From NCBI GenBank assembly GCA_023136245.1, contig JAGLRO010000038.1:1-50101 (forward strand): a stretch of 50,101 bases of DNA. Direction: 5' to 3'. Positions 1 to 10,500 of the stretch are shown here, one piece after another. Within the stretch, counting starts at the first letter, position 1, and each line of letters opens with the position of its first letter. Source of the DNA: Candidatus Heimdallarchaeota archaeon (GTDB lineage: Archaea; Asgardarchaeota; Heimdallarchaeia; Heimdallarchaeales; Heimdallarchaeaceae). Made by a program: the position numbers and the translations under genes. Below the pieces are notes generated by a model. The model was not told the origin of the DNA. It did not search any database and worked only from the letters and a program-made list of their open reading frames with translations.

Positions 1-792
1 CTGTACTCTGTAAAGAGCTTTTTTTAAGGGCATTGATTGACAGTTTATACCTAGTGGTAGTGCAAGTTCATTTGCCCAAGGTCCGGTAGCTAGTACGAAT
101 ATATCTGCAACAATTATCTCACCCGTTTCTGTTTCAGCAGCTCCGATCTTCTTCTTTTGCCATCCAACAGGCTCTCCTGGAATACCTAATTTTTCTCCCT
201 TTGGTTCTAGTACAAGTTTTGTGACTTTAGTAGAATATAATGTTTCACCACCCATTTTTTTGAATTCATTTTCGTAGAAATCTCTTGTAATTTTATCTGC
301 ATCAAGCTCTCCACAATCATATCCAAGAATACCATAATCTATATTTTTTATGCCTAGCAATTCCGCATCCTTATTTCCTTCGAAATCTGTTACAAGTTCA
401 GGAATTTTACGTGAAATATCTTCTCTTTCAAGAATTTCTATTCTAACATTATTATTGATCATGGTTTCAACGGCATTCTTATTGTAATCAAATTGTTCTC
501 TATCCATTAACCAGAGATAAGTGATATCTTTAAGAGACAATGCAATCCCAAGGTCGTTCTGAATATGTCTGAAGAAATCTCTAGTTGTACTGCTAAGTAG
601 AAAATTGACCTCAGAAGAGAAGGTATCTCTATACATGGCTGCTGATTGTGCAGTGTTTCCCGCTCCAGCAGCAGCTTCCTTATCAATAATCAGAATTTTT
701 TTCTCAGGATCATTTTTCTTCAAATAATACGCAGTTGCCATTCCTATAATTCCAGCACCGATCACAACAATGTCATATTTCTTTTCCTTCAT
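1..792 (-). CDS. FAD-dependent oxidoreductase (DadA/sarcosine-oxidase-like), C-terminus cut by the window edge
   Basis: Reverse-strand translation from ATG (cat at 790-792) reads MKEKKYDIVVIGAGIIGMATAYYLKKNDPEKKILIIDKEAAAGAGNTAQSAAMYRD..., with a GxGxxG dinucleotide-binding motif; open to position 1. Not in the ORF track because it is truncated. Confidence 0.8.
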   Translation of the reverse strand, partial: MKEKKYDIVVIGAGIIGMATAYYLKKNDPEKKILIIDKEAAAGAGNTAQSAAMYRDTFSSEVNFLLSSTTRDFFRHIQNDLGIALSLKDITYLWLMDREQFDYNKNAVETMINNNVRIEILEREDISRKIPELVTDFEGNKDAELLGIKNIDYGILGYDCGELDADKITRDFYENEFKKMGGETLYSTKVTKLVLEPKGEKLGIPGEPVGWQKKKIGAAETETGEIIVADIFVLATGPWANELALPLGINCQSMPLKKALYRVQ

Positions 793-948
793 CTTCAAAC
801 CTCTATTATCAAGAAATAGTTCTTCTGATACAAAAAAGACATTATTTGTAGTTTAAAAAAGTTTATCCAATGAATGTAGGTTATCGTTGGAACATCGAAT
901 TTTTAAATGTTGATAAAGAAAAAGAAATGAAATTGAGGAGTTCTTTGA

Positions 949-1758
949 ATGAGCTTAAAACCGCAATCTGAAGAAGATAAAAGAATAGAAGAAACACTTT
1001 CTAGAATTAAGTATAAGATAGCAATTTTATCTGGAAAAGGTGGAACTGGTAAAACAACTGTAACTGTTAATGTGGCACAAACTTTAGCCAACAAAGGTTA
1101 CAAGGTTGGTGTTCTTGATGCAGACATAACAGGACCGAATATTCCACTAATGTTCGGAGTAGAATTCAACGAATTAAATGTTAATGAAAATAGAATAATT
1201 CCTATTGAATCTGAAAAGGTTAAGATCATTTCAATGGAATTCCTGTTGCAAGATAAAAGCAAAGCGATTATTTGGCGTGGTCCAATGAAAATCAAAGCTT
1301 TGAAACAGCTAATTGCAGATGTAGATTGGGGAGATCTAGATTTTCTTCTAGTGGATCTTCCACCAGGTAGCAGTGATGAACCATTAACTATCGTACAAAC
1401 CATTAAGGATTTGGATGGTACAATAATTGTTACTACCCCCCAAGAAGTATCATTGTTAGATGTAACAAAATCAATAAATTTTGCAGAAGTAACTGAAATT
1501 CCTATTTTGGGAATAATTGAAAATATGTCAGGTTTTGTATGTCCTCACTGTAATGAAATAACTAACATATTCATGAAAGATGGAGGTAAAAAGATAGCTG
1601 AAAGATTGAATCTAAAATTCCTAGGAACAATACCTATAATTCCAGCAATTTGTGAAGCAGGAGATGTAGGCAAACCAGCTGTTCTGATAGATGAAAAAAC
1701 CGCAGAAGCATATGAAATTATTGTAAACACCATGCTAGAAAAACTAAATGAACAATGA
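949..1758 (+). CDS. Mrp/NBP35-family P-loop ATPase (Fe-S carrier / ApbC-like)
   Basis: Deviant Walker A GKGGTGKTT, DADITGPNIP, LLVDLPPGSSDEPLT, C-terminal CPHC motif. Confidence 0.9.
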   Translation: MSLKPQSEEDKRIEETLSRIKYKIAILSGKGGTGKTTVTVNVAQTLANKGYKVGVLDADITGPNIPLMFGVEFNELNVNENRIIPIESEKVKIISMEFLLQDKSKAIIWRGPMKIKALKQLIADVDWGDLDFLLVDLPPGSSDEPLTIVQTIKDLDGTIIVTTPQEVSLLDVTKSINFAEVTEIPILGIIENMSGFVCPHCNEITNIFMKDGGKKIAERLNLKFLGTIPIIPAICEAGDVGKPAVLIDEKTAEAYEIIVNTMLEKLNEQ

Positions 1759-1767
1759 ATTCATTGT

Positions 1768-2277
1768 TTAGTCTTTGAATTTAGCATTTTCTTGTTCAAG
1801 CAATCTCCTTTTCATTGGATGATTGCTTCTTCCCGCAAATTTCCCAAGTCTGCCGCTAGAAAGGATTACTCTATGACATGGAACAATGGGACCGAATCTG
1901 TTTTTCATCATAACATTACCAACAAAGCGAGCGCCATAAGGAATACCAACTCTCTTTGCAAGTTCACCATATGAAACAACTTCGCCAGCAGGAACATTGA
2001 GAAGTTCTTTTAATACAGAAATTTCATTATCAGTAAATCCACTGAAGTCAAAATCGATTTTTGGTAAATCAAAAGAAGTCCCATCAATAATTCCATTAAT
2101 TGCATCAATAATTGGGTGGTCTCTTTCTTCAATTTCTACTTCTTTCTTAGCTATTTTGGAGAAATATAAAGCTGCTTCTTCTCTATTATTAATAGAGTAG
2201 TATGTGTTAAATAATTTACCTTCATTTAGCAAGATTCCTGTCCAAGAATTTCCATGTTTTGAAATAATTGCCTTCAT
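1768..2277 (-). CDS. ogt: Methylated-DNA--protein-cysteine methyltransferase (O6-alkylguanine-DNA alkyltransferase)
   Basis: GEVVSYGELAKRVG...ARFVGNVMMKNRFGPIVPCHRVILSSGRLGKFAGR; PCHR active-site motif. Confidence 0.93.
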   Translation of the reverse strand: MKAIISKHGNSWTGILLNEGKLFNTYYSINNREEAALYFSKIAKKEVEIEERDHPIIDAINGIIDGTSFDLPKIDFDFSGFTDNEISVLKELLNVPAGEVVSYGELAKRVGIPYGARFVGNVMMKNRFGPIVPCHRVILSSGRLGKFAGRSNHPMKRRLLEQENAKFKD

Positions 2278-2338
2278 TTTACCACAATGTTTTTTTAATT
2301 TTTCACTATTTAAACAAGTGACAAGGAATTGAGAATAG

Positions 2339-3406
2339 ATGCCTTTATCAGTTTTGCGAATTACAGAAATTTTGGAATCATATTTTCAAGAGTATTTCCC
2401 AAATAGAAATAACATTCGAATATCAGATGTAAATTCTTTAAGCAAAGGATGGGAAACTGAACTATTTTCTTTTAAATTAGTCTTCAAAGAGGATAATATC
2501 AAAAAAACAGAACAGTTAATCCTAAGGATTTATCCCGAAGGTGATGTAAAATCAAAAACTAAATGGGAATATGATGTGCTTACAGCACTTTACAATGCAG
2601 GATATACAGTACCAAAAACTCACATTCTTGAATTAGATGGGAAATTCTTTGATCAACCATTTATTATAATGGATAGAATTGTTGGTAGAGACATGGGAGA
2701 GGAATTTATTCAAGCTTTAGAGAGTCAAGATATAGATACAGTAATCAATGAGATATTACCAAGACTTTGTCAATCATTTGTAGAACTTCACAATTTAGAT
2801 TGGAGAATTTTACCAAATGAGATAGATTCAATCGAAGACATTAGTCCATATTACTTCATTGACAGAAGATTATCTTCTGTAGAAAAGGAACTGCGAGAAT
2901 ATAATTTGCAAGAACTTGTGAAAATTTTGAATTGGTTAAAAGAAAGGAAAGATACTGTTCCTGTTGAGAAAATTGCAATACTTCACAGAGATTTTCATCC
3001 TCACAATGTAATAATCTCAAATGAAGATGGAAAGAGCTATATTGTTGATTGGCCAGCATGCAGTATTGGAGATTATCGAGAAGATTTAGCTTGGTCCTTG
3101 ATGTTAACAAGAGCCTACACTACTGATACAATTAGTGATGCTATACTGAATTTATATGAAAAAATATCTGGATCGAAAGTTAAGGAAATAGAATACTTTG
3201 AAGTATTAGCAATTTTGAGAAGATTCTCTGATATTATGATTATTCTAAAATATGGAGCAGGTGAATTTGGATTGCGAAAAGAAGCAGTTCAACAAATAAA
3301 AGAAACTATTTTTCAATTAAGAAACATATACACTCGTTTCACCACAATAACAAATATAACTATCCCAGATCTTGAAAGGTTTATTCAAGAAGTATCAGAA
3401 GAATAA
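2339..3406 (+). CDS. APH/choline-kinase-family phosphotransferase
   Basis: LHRDFHPHNVIISNEDGKSYIVDWPACSIGDYREDLAW: Brenner motif HxDxxxxN and downstream metal-binding D. Confidence 0.8.
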   Translation: MPLSVLRITEILESYFQEYFPNRNNIRISDVNSLSKGWETELFSFKLVFKEDNIKKTEQLILRIYPEGDVKSKTKWEYDVLTALYNAGYTVPKTHILELDGKFFDQPFIIMDRIVGRDMGEEFIQALESQDIDTVINEILPRLCQSFVELHNLDWRILPNEIDSIEDISPYYFIDRRLSSVEKELREYNLQELVKILNWLKERKDTVPVEKIAILHRDFHPHNVIISNEDGKSYIVDWPACSIGDYREDLAWSLMLTRAYTTDTISDAILNLYEKISGSKVKEIEYFEVLAILRRFSDIMIILKYGAGEFGLRKEAVQQIKETIFQLRNIYTRFTTITNITIPDLERFIQEVSEE

Positions 3407-3475
3407 TATATCATATCATTCAGGAATTACAGAAATTAAAAGTCGAATACTAATTGAATACTGTGAGAATACCAA

Positions 3476-4150
3476 ATGATTGATATCAAGATTGTGAGCT
3501 TTCCCTACAAAGATGAAATACTCAAGGGAACAATAAAGAGAAAAAACAGGAAAACGGTTACTGTTGAAACAAAACAAGGTGGTTTCAGAGTTCCATATTC
3601 TTTACTGACACCAAAATTAAAACCACCAATACAAAAAACTAAGACAAAGAAAGATTGGTCTGCATCTCAAACTTCTGATTACAATAAGTCTCTTAAAGCA
3701 GCAATTGATTCAATTCCTAAACAAAGAATCAAGGTTCTACATGTTGCAGTTAAATTATTAGCTGATGCTCTTAACGAAGGAAATGAAGATGCGATCAAAG
3801 AATTTTCTAATGATACTATTGCTGAGATGAATCAAATTTACAATTTACCTGAACTTCGAATTTATACTGGAGGAAAGAGGCGATACACAAGAAGGGGAGG
3901 CCAATACTATGGAGTTTATAGAACGAGAGGAAAAGATGAGAAAAGGCATTCTGTCTCGGTTTATAGTAGAACAGCAAAGACTCAGAAATTTGTAGCACCG
4001 AGAACATTTCTTAGAACCTTATTACATGAATGGGGTCATCATTATGATAAGTATAGATTAAGAATTGAAAATACATATCACACAAAAGGTTTCTATGACA
4101 GAATCAACACTGTATATCAAAAACTTAAGGAACCTCTCGATGTGAATTAA
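3476..4150 (+). CDS. Zincin-like (possibly SprT-like) putative metalloprotease with basic N-terminal region
   Basis: TLLHEWGHHYDKYRLRIENTYHTKGFYDRINTVYQKL: HExxH plus downstream H. Confidence 0.55.
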   Translation: MIDIKIVSFPYKDEILKGTIKRKNRKTVTVETKQGGFRVPYSLLTPKLKPPIQKTKTKKDWSASQTSDYNKSLKAAIDSIPKQRIKVLHVAVKLLADALNEGNEDAIKEFSNDTIAEMNQIYNLPELRIYTGGKRRYTRRGGQYYGVYRTRGKDEKRHSVSVYSRTAKTQKFVAPRTFLRTLLHEWGHHYDKYRLRIENTYHTKGFYDRINTVYQKLKEPLDVN

Positions 4151-4235
4151 TATTTATAATAATTGTTCTCTATTAGTTCTAGGTAGATTAAAATATTGCT
4201 ATTCTAAAATTGACACAATCATATAAGGCGAGTTT

Positions 4236-5039
4236 ATGAAGGATTCTGGTATTATTTTTGATATAAAGAAATTCGCGATTCATGATGGACCCGGGATACG
4301 AACCACTATCTTTCTTAAGGGGTGTTCTCTGATATGCTGGTGGTGCCATAATCCTGAAAGCCAGAAATTAGAGCCAGAATTAATATTAAAATCAAAAGGA
4401 AGTATCGATAATCAATTAGCTGATTCTATGGAAACCATTGGAAAAGAAATTACTGTAGATGAAGTTTTGGAAGAAATAGAAAAGGATAAAATCTTTTATG
4501 ATGAATCTGGTGGAGGAGTAACTTTTTCGGGAGGAGAAGCTTTAATGCAACCAGAATTTCTTACATCGTTGCTTCAAAGGTGTAAAGAGAAGGGAATACA
4601 CATAGCACTTGATACATCTGGATATGCTCAGAAAGAAATTTTTGAAAAGTTCATTGAATTTGTAGACCTTTTCTTATATGATCTCAAAATTATTGATAAT
4701 GCTAAACACACATATTATACTGGTGTCTCCAGTGATTTGATTTTGAGCAACTTAGAACTCCTCAGTAAAAAGGATAAACATGTGATTATTCGTATTCCCA
4801 TCATTCCAGGTATAACAGATACTGAAGAAAATCTTTCTCAACTGTCAGATTTTATTAAATCTTTGAGAAATATCCATAAAGTAAGTTTATTACCATATAA
4901 CAAAATGGGAGAAGAAAAATATAGAAGATTGAACAGAGTGTACAAAACTGAAAATACAAAATCGCCTTCCAGTGAAAGAATGATTGAAATCAAAAACTAC
5001 TTTGAGAAATCAGGATTGAATGTCGAGATTGGTGGTTAA
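4236..5039 (+). CDS. Glycyl-radical enzyme activating enzyme (radical SAM, PflA family)
   Basis: IHDGPGIRTTIFLKGCSLICWWCHNPESQ (CxxxCxxC) and GGGVTFSGGEALMQPEF; immediately upstream of the glycyl radical enzyme gene. Confidence 0.93.
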   Translation: MKDSGIIFDIKKFAIHDGPGIRTTIFLKGCSLICWWCHNPESQKLEPELILKSKGSIDNQLADSMETIGKEITVDEVLEEIEKDKIFYDESGGGVTFSGGEALMQPEFLTSLLQRCKEKGIHIALDTSGYAQKEIFEKFIEFVDLFLYDLKIIDNAKHTYYTGVSSDLILSNLELLSKKDKHVIIRIPIIPGITDTEENLSQLSDFIKSLRNIHKVSLLPYNKMGEEKYRRLNRVYKTENTKSPSSERMIEIKNYFEKSGLNVEIGG

Positions 5040-5041
5040 AG

Positions 5042-7405
5042 TTGAACAAAAGAGTCGAAAAACTTAGAGATCAGAGTTTATCAACAAAACCATGTCTAAC
5101 TCCGGAAAGAGCGATTTTAATAACAGAATTTTATCAAAGTGGAAAAATAGAAAATATCTCTATACCTGTTGCCAGAGCACTTGCTTTCAAATATATTCTT
5201 GAAAATAAAAAAATCTGTATAAACGAAGGAGAATTAATAGTAGGTGAGAGAGGACCAGAACCTCAAGCAGCACCGACTTATCCTGAGATATGTATTCATA
5301 CTCTAGAAGATCTTGAAATACTTAATTCAAGAGAAAAAATATCTTTCACTGTAAGTGATGATGTAAAGAAAATTTATCAGGAGCAAATAATTCCTTTTTG
5401 GAAGGGAAAATCAATAAGAGAGAAAATCTTCGAAAACATGGATGAAGGGTGGATTGATGCATACGAAACTGGAGTTTTTACTGAATTCATGGAACAACGT
5501 GCACCTGGTCATACTGTAGCTGGGAAGAAAGTTTTCCAAAAAGGGTTTTCTGAATTAAAAGAAGAAATAAAGAAAAGTATGGAACAACTTGATTTTCAAA
5601 ATGATCCAGAAGCAACAAATAAAAGAGAAGAACTGAAAGCAATGGAAATTGTTGCAAACGCTCTCATAGACTTCGCTAGAAGGTATTCAAAACATGCTAA
5701 AGAAATGGCAGATCAAGAAGTTAATCCAAAACGAAAAAGTGAATTACTAAAAATCGCTGAAATTTGCAGCAATATTCCAGAAAACGCCCCTAGAACAACT
5801 TGGGAAGCTCTTCAACATTATTGGTTTATCCATCTTGGAGTTATTCTAGAGTTGAACACCTGGGATTCTTTTAATCCTGGTCGTCTTGATCAAAATCTCT
5901 ATCCGTTTTATATATGTGATTTAGAAGAGAATATGCAATCAAAAGAAGATATAGTAGAGCTTCTTCAATGTTTTTGGGTTAAATTCAATAATCAACCTGC
6001 TCCACCAAAAGTAGGAGTAACTGCTGAGGAGAGCAATACATATACAGATTTCTGCTTGATTAATTTGGGGGGAGTAAAAGAAGATGGTTCTGATGCAGTT
6101 AATGAATTATCTTACGTAATTCTAGACGTAATAGAAGAGATGCGAATTTTACAACCCAGTTCAATGGTTCAGATTAGTGAAAAAACACCAGATAGTTTCC
6201 TGGCTAGAGCGCTGAAAATTGTAAGTACTGGATTCGGACAGCCATCAATTTTCAATACTGATGCAATTATACAGGAATTGTTAAACCAAGGTAAAGCTCT
6301 AATAGATGCACGAAATGGTGGTGCTAGTGGTTGTGTTGAAACTGGAGCTTTTGGAAAGGAAAGCTATATTCTCTCAGGATATTTCAACCTCACTAAAATT
6401 TTAGAAGTAACATTGAACAATGGTACAGATCCTAAATCAGGAAAGCTAATAGGACTGCAAACAGGAAGTGCAGTTAACTTTAACTCTTTTGATGAGTTAT
6501 TTGAAGCTTTCAATAAACAGTTGAATTATTTCATTGATATCAAAATTAAGGGAAATAATATCATCGAACGAATTTGGGCAGAACAGCTTCCTTCTCCATT
6601 CATGTCTTTGCTAGTTGATGATTGTATAGCTAATGGCAAAGACTACAATGATGGTGGAGCTAAATACAATACAACATATGTTCAAGGAGTTGGTTTAGGA
6701 ACTATAACTGATTCCTTGATTTCAATCAAATACAACATCTTTGAAGAGAAGAATTTCAGTATGCAAGAACTTTTTACTGCATTAGAAAACAATTTTGATA
6801 ACAACCCAATTCTTCACAATTCAGTTATTTATGAAACTCCAAAGTATGGAAATGATGAAGATTATGTAGATGAAATAACAATTAGAATTTTTGAATCATT
6901 CTATCGTTCGGTGAATGGAAGACCAAATACTAAAGGTGGATATCATAGAATAAATCTTCTACCCACAACAGTTCACGTATATTTTGGGAGTGTTATTGGT
7001 GCAACTCCTGATGGAAGAAGAGAGTATGTACCCATATCTGAAGGAATATCACCAGTTCAAGGAATGGATATAAAGGGTCCAACAGCTGTAGTGAAATCTG
7101 CGAGTAAGATTGATCATTTAAGAACAGGTGGAACTCTATTAAACCAGAAATTCACTCCTAGTCTTCTTAAAGACAATGTAGGTTTATCAAAACTAGCACA
7201 TCTAATTCGTGCGTATTTCAAATTAGATGGACATCATATTCAATTTAATGTAGTCTCTGCTGAAACTTTGAGGGAAGCTCAAAAAGAACCAGAAAAACAT
7301 AGAAATCTAATTGTTCGTGTTGCAGGTTATAGTGACTATTTTATTAATCTTGGAGAAAGTTTACAAAACGAAATAATTAGAAGAACTGAACATGGTTCTC
7401 ACTAA
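5042..7405 (+). CDS. Glycyl radical enzyme, likely trans-4-hydroxyproline dehydratase (HypD)-like
   Basis: Active-site loop GGASGCVETGAFGKESYILSGYFNL and C-terminal glycyl radical loop RVAGYSDYFINLG; TTG start 2 nt after the activase stop. Confidence 0.85.
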   Translation: MNKRVEKLRDQSLSTKPCLTPERAILITEFYQSGKIENISIPVARALAFKYILENKKICINEGELIVGERGPEPQAAPTYPEICIHTLEDLEILNSREKISFTVSDDVKKIYQEQIIPFWKGKSIREKIFENMDEGWIDAYETGVFTEFMEQRAPGHTVAGKKVFQKGFSELKEEIKKSMEQLDFQNDPEATNKREELKAMEIVANALIDFARRYSKHAKEMADQEVNPKRKSELLKIAEICSNIPENAPRTTWEALQHYWFIHLGVILELNTWDSFNPGRLDQNLYPFYICDLEENMQSKEDIVELLQCFWVKFNNQPAPPKVGVTAEESNTYTDFCLINLGGVKEDGSDAVNELSYVILDVIEEMRILQPSSMVQISEKTPDSFLARALKIVSTGFGQPSIFNTDAIIQELLNQGKALIDARNGGASGCVETGAFGKESYILSGYFNLTKILEVTLNNGTDPKSGKLIGLQTGSAVNFNSFDELFEAFNKQLNYFIDIKIKGNNIIERIWAEQLPSPFMSLLVDDCIANGKDYNDGGAKYNTTYVQGVGLGTITDSLISIKYNIFEEKNFSMQELFTALENNFDNNPILHNSVIYETPKYGNDEDYVDEITIRIFESFYRSVNGRPNTKGGYHRINLLPTTVHVYFGSVIGATPDGRREYVPISEGISPVQGMDIKGPTAVVKSASKIDHLRTGGTLLNQKFTPSLLKDNVGLSKLAHLIRAYFKLDGHHIQFNVVSAETLREAQKEPEKHRNLIVRVAGYSDYFINLGESLQNEIIRRTEHGSH

Positions 7406-7596
7406 TGAAGCTTCATAAACCATCCAATTATAAGCTAAGCTAGTCGTATTTGAACAGCTATAAATAATCTCATGTTTTGATTTGTATTATGTTGTCACTT
7501 TCTTTTGGTTACAAAGTGTTCTCTTATGTCCAATGTACTCAAATGAAGTGACCATACAATGTAGGAAGTAGAGTTAAAATCGGATTAGGTGATAAA

Positions 7597-10500
7597 ATGA
7601 GTGAACTTCCAGGAAAAATTACTATTTTTGAGCCAAAAATGGCTGCAAAAGCTGCAGAAATGTTCAATGCCTTCAATGAGATTTGGCCAGGAGGATTTGG
7701 AGGAGCTGTTCCATTTGATGAACAACGTGTTCATGATATGCTAGATAAAACTTCAGCTGTTGCTGATTTAGTTGCTCTGGATGAAAATGATGATTTGGTA
7801 GGATATTGTGGAGTATATCCTCATTGGAGAGATGAGGATGCAGCCTATATTAGTATTATAGGAGTTCATCCTCGTGTTCAAGGCAAAAAGTTTGGGAAGA
7901 GATTACTTCTTAAATCTCTAGAGGTTGCAAAGGAAAAAGGAATAGCTCGAGTTGACCTTCACACTTGGAGTGGAAATATGGAAGCTGTTCCTTTATATAA
8001 GAAAGTTGGGCTTTTCTGGGTTCCAGATACAAGTGTTTACATGCAAGATTTTATTCCAGGAATTCTTCAATTCCCTTTAGCTATAGATTGGTTTGAAAAA
8101 CATCCAGATTGGTATGGATGTTTCAAAAGAGAACTTCTCCAAGCTCCAGATAAAACTGTTGTAGAAGGAATGAATCTTTATACTTACGTTTTCGAAGTTG
8201 ATGAGGACAAACTGGCAATAGAGATCGATAGGTATGGATGGGGAATTACTGGATTTAATCGAACACTTAATGGAAAAAGAATTTTCATCAATATACGACT
8301 TGCATCTCATGAGATTCATATGGGAATAGAAAACTCAATGACAATAAATGTCGAAAATGAATCTGGAAAAACTGTAATATTACCACTTAATATAGAATCA
8401 TTTAAGGGCTTAGAGTGGAAGGAGGTTTTTCCATCGACATTAGAAATCAGTCAGGGTGAGAAGAAATCACTTACAAGAGAGTTCATTGTGGATAAAAATG
8501 CTAAACCATTTAAAAACAATCAAAGAGGTTCAGAAGTAATTAAAACAAACTTAGAATTCGATGGGAATAAAATTCAACTAGTAACTGGAGCTAAAATTCA
8601 AGAGTCTATAAAGTTAGAATCACCAGATTCATATCAAGTGGTACCATTAGGTAATGAGATAACAGTCTACATTGATTTGCTTAACAAAACTAATATCGAA
8701 CTTAAAGGAGAAATTGATTACAGAATAAAAGGTCTCATCAAAGAGACACAGACAATTGATTTCTCACTCATGTCTGAAGAATTATCAGGAATTACGCTTC
8801 CACTATCCATCCCGCATGATTCGAAAGAAACTGTTTACACAATTCAAGCAACACCAAGAATACGTATAAATGGTTCAGATTTTGAAATGCCAGAATATAA
8901 TTTTCCTTTAATTGCAGATGTTCCAGAATTATCAGAAATAGTAGTAAGTCCAGATCCTGATGTCATTTATATGCTGACTGATTTCTGGTCTTTGAGAGTA
9001 TCTCTGGAAGGAGGAAATCTAATTATCCAGAGGAGGGATTTAGAAAGTGGAACACAAAGATCATCTTTTGAAATTGGACCACCGTTTGGATTAGATTTAG
9101 ATAGATCGGTTAAATACGAATATGAACTTGTGACAAATGAAAAAGGATCAACCTTAATTCTGACAGCAGATAGCCGCAAAGCTAAAGGTTTACGTATTTA
9201 TAAACATCTTAGAGTTAAACCTGGATTAAGAGAAATAGAACATTGGATTGAATTAGAGAATATAGGGAAAGAAGGTACTATAGCTGCAGGGGGAAAAACA
9301 AGAGCTGGAAAAACAAGTGGACTCTCAGTTAATCCTTTTGGAGAATTTGCAAGAACTATCATACCCGTTAATGAAAAATACATTGAAAGTGATCCAACTT
9401 TACCCATATTAAGTTCAACACTTGTACCACAAGAATCAGAGATGTGGCAAGAGACATGGACAGCTGCTGAAATACTTAGTGATTCCAGATACAACGCTTG
9501 GTTTTGGAAACCAGAGAACATGGCAAAAATCTATATTTCAAAAGGATATCTTGAAAGACTTGAAAGCAATGTACAAATATTGGAAGCAGGAGAAAAGATG
9601 AAAGTAGTTCACCTTTGGTATGGTGATAGCTATTCTTCTTTAAGTGACATACGAAATAGATGGAGTCAGTTAATAAGCCATAAAGATATACCTGCTGAAG
9701 AAAAGAAATATGGTATCCAAACAATTCTTCCAATAAACTGCAATTTAACCAGTTCTTATATTTGTGAAGTTGGTGAAATTGTAGAGAAAACAGTTGAATT
9801 TGAATTCGCAACAGCATATCCATTTACTGGAGAATTAAGTTTAATTTTACCTAAAGATTGGAATGGTGCATTTATCACAGAGGAAGGAGAACAAAAAACT
9901 ATTCAGATGCCCCAACCTGTACCTTATTCACCAATACCAGTTGAAGTGAGATTAGAACTACCTCAAGAGTATTCAAAATCCACAGAGTTATTGAGATTAC
10001 ATTTAAGTGGTGAATTTGAGCTTGACTTTGACATTCCTTTAATTGTTATAGGTAAGAAAGAGGTAACCATTGAAGAAGGAGAAATCAAAGATCATAAAAT
10101 ATGGAAAATAGATAACGGAGCCTTGCAATTTTCAGTACCTAAAGAAATTGGTGGAAATCTGATAAAACTACAAGATAGAGAGAATAGATCGTTTTTGGAA
10201 GATAATTTTCCTGAGATCAAACCCTTCTTTTTTGTTGATTATTTCAGTGGAGGGATACAGACATTATACTTTTCATTTAGAGATGAGAATCCTTCTTCGA
10301 AACCAGAAATAACAAAAACAGAAATTATTGAGGAAGGAAAATGGAAAGGGATAAAATCAACTTGGACAGTTGAAAACATGGAGAGTCTTAAAGGACAGAC
10401 CTTTTCACTGACATATTTGACACTTCCAGAATCAAATCTAATTCGTATCAAAATGTTACATGACAATGATACACCACGAAGACTAAAATTTATAGCAGCT

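Noticed and set aside
1098-1403. Antisense ORFs within mrp (also 903-1094 and 1545-1733)
   Set aside because: Fully or mostly antisense to a strongly supported ATPase gene; low-complexity translations.
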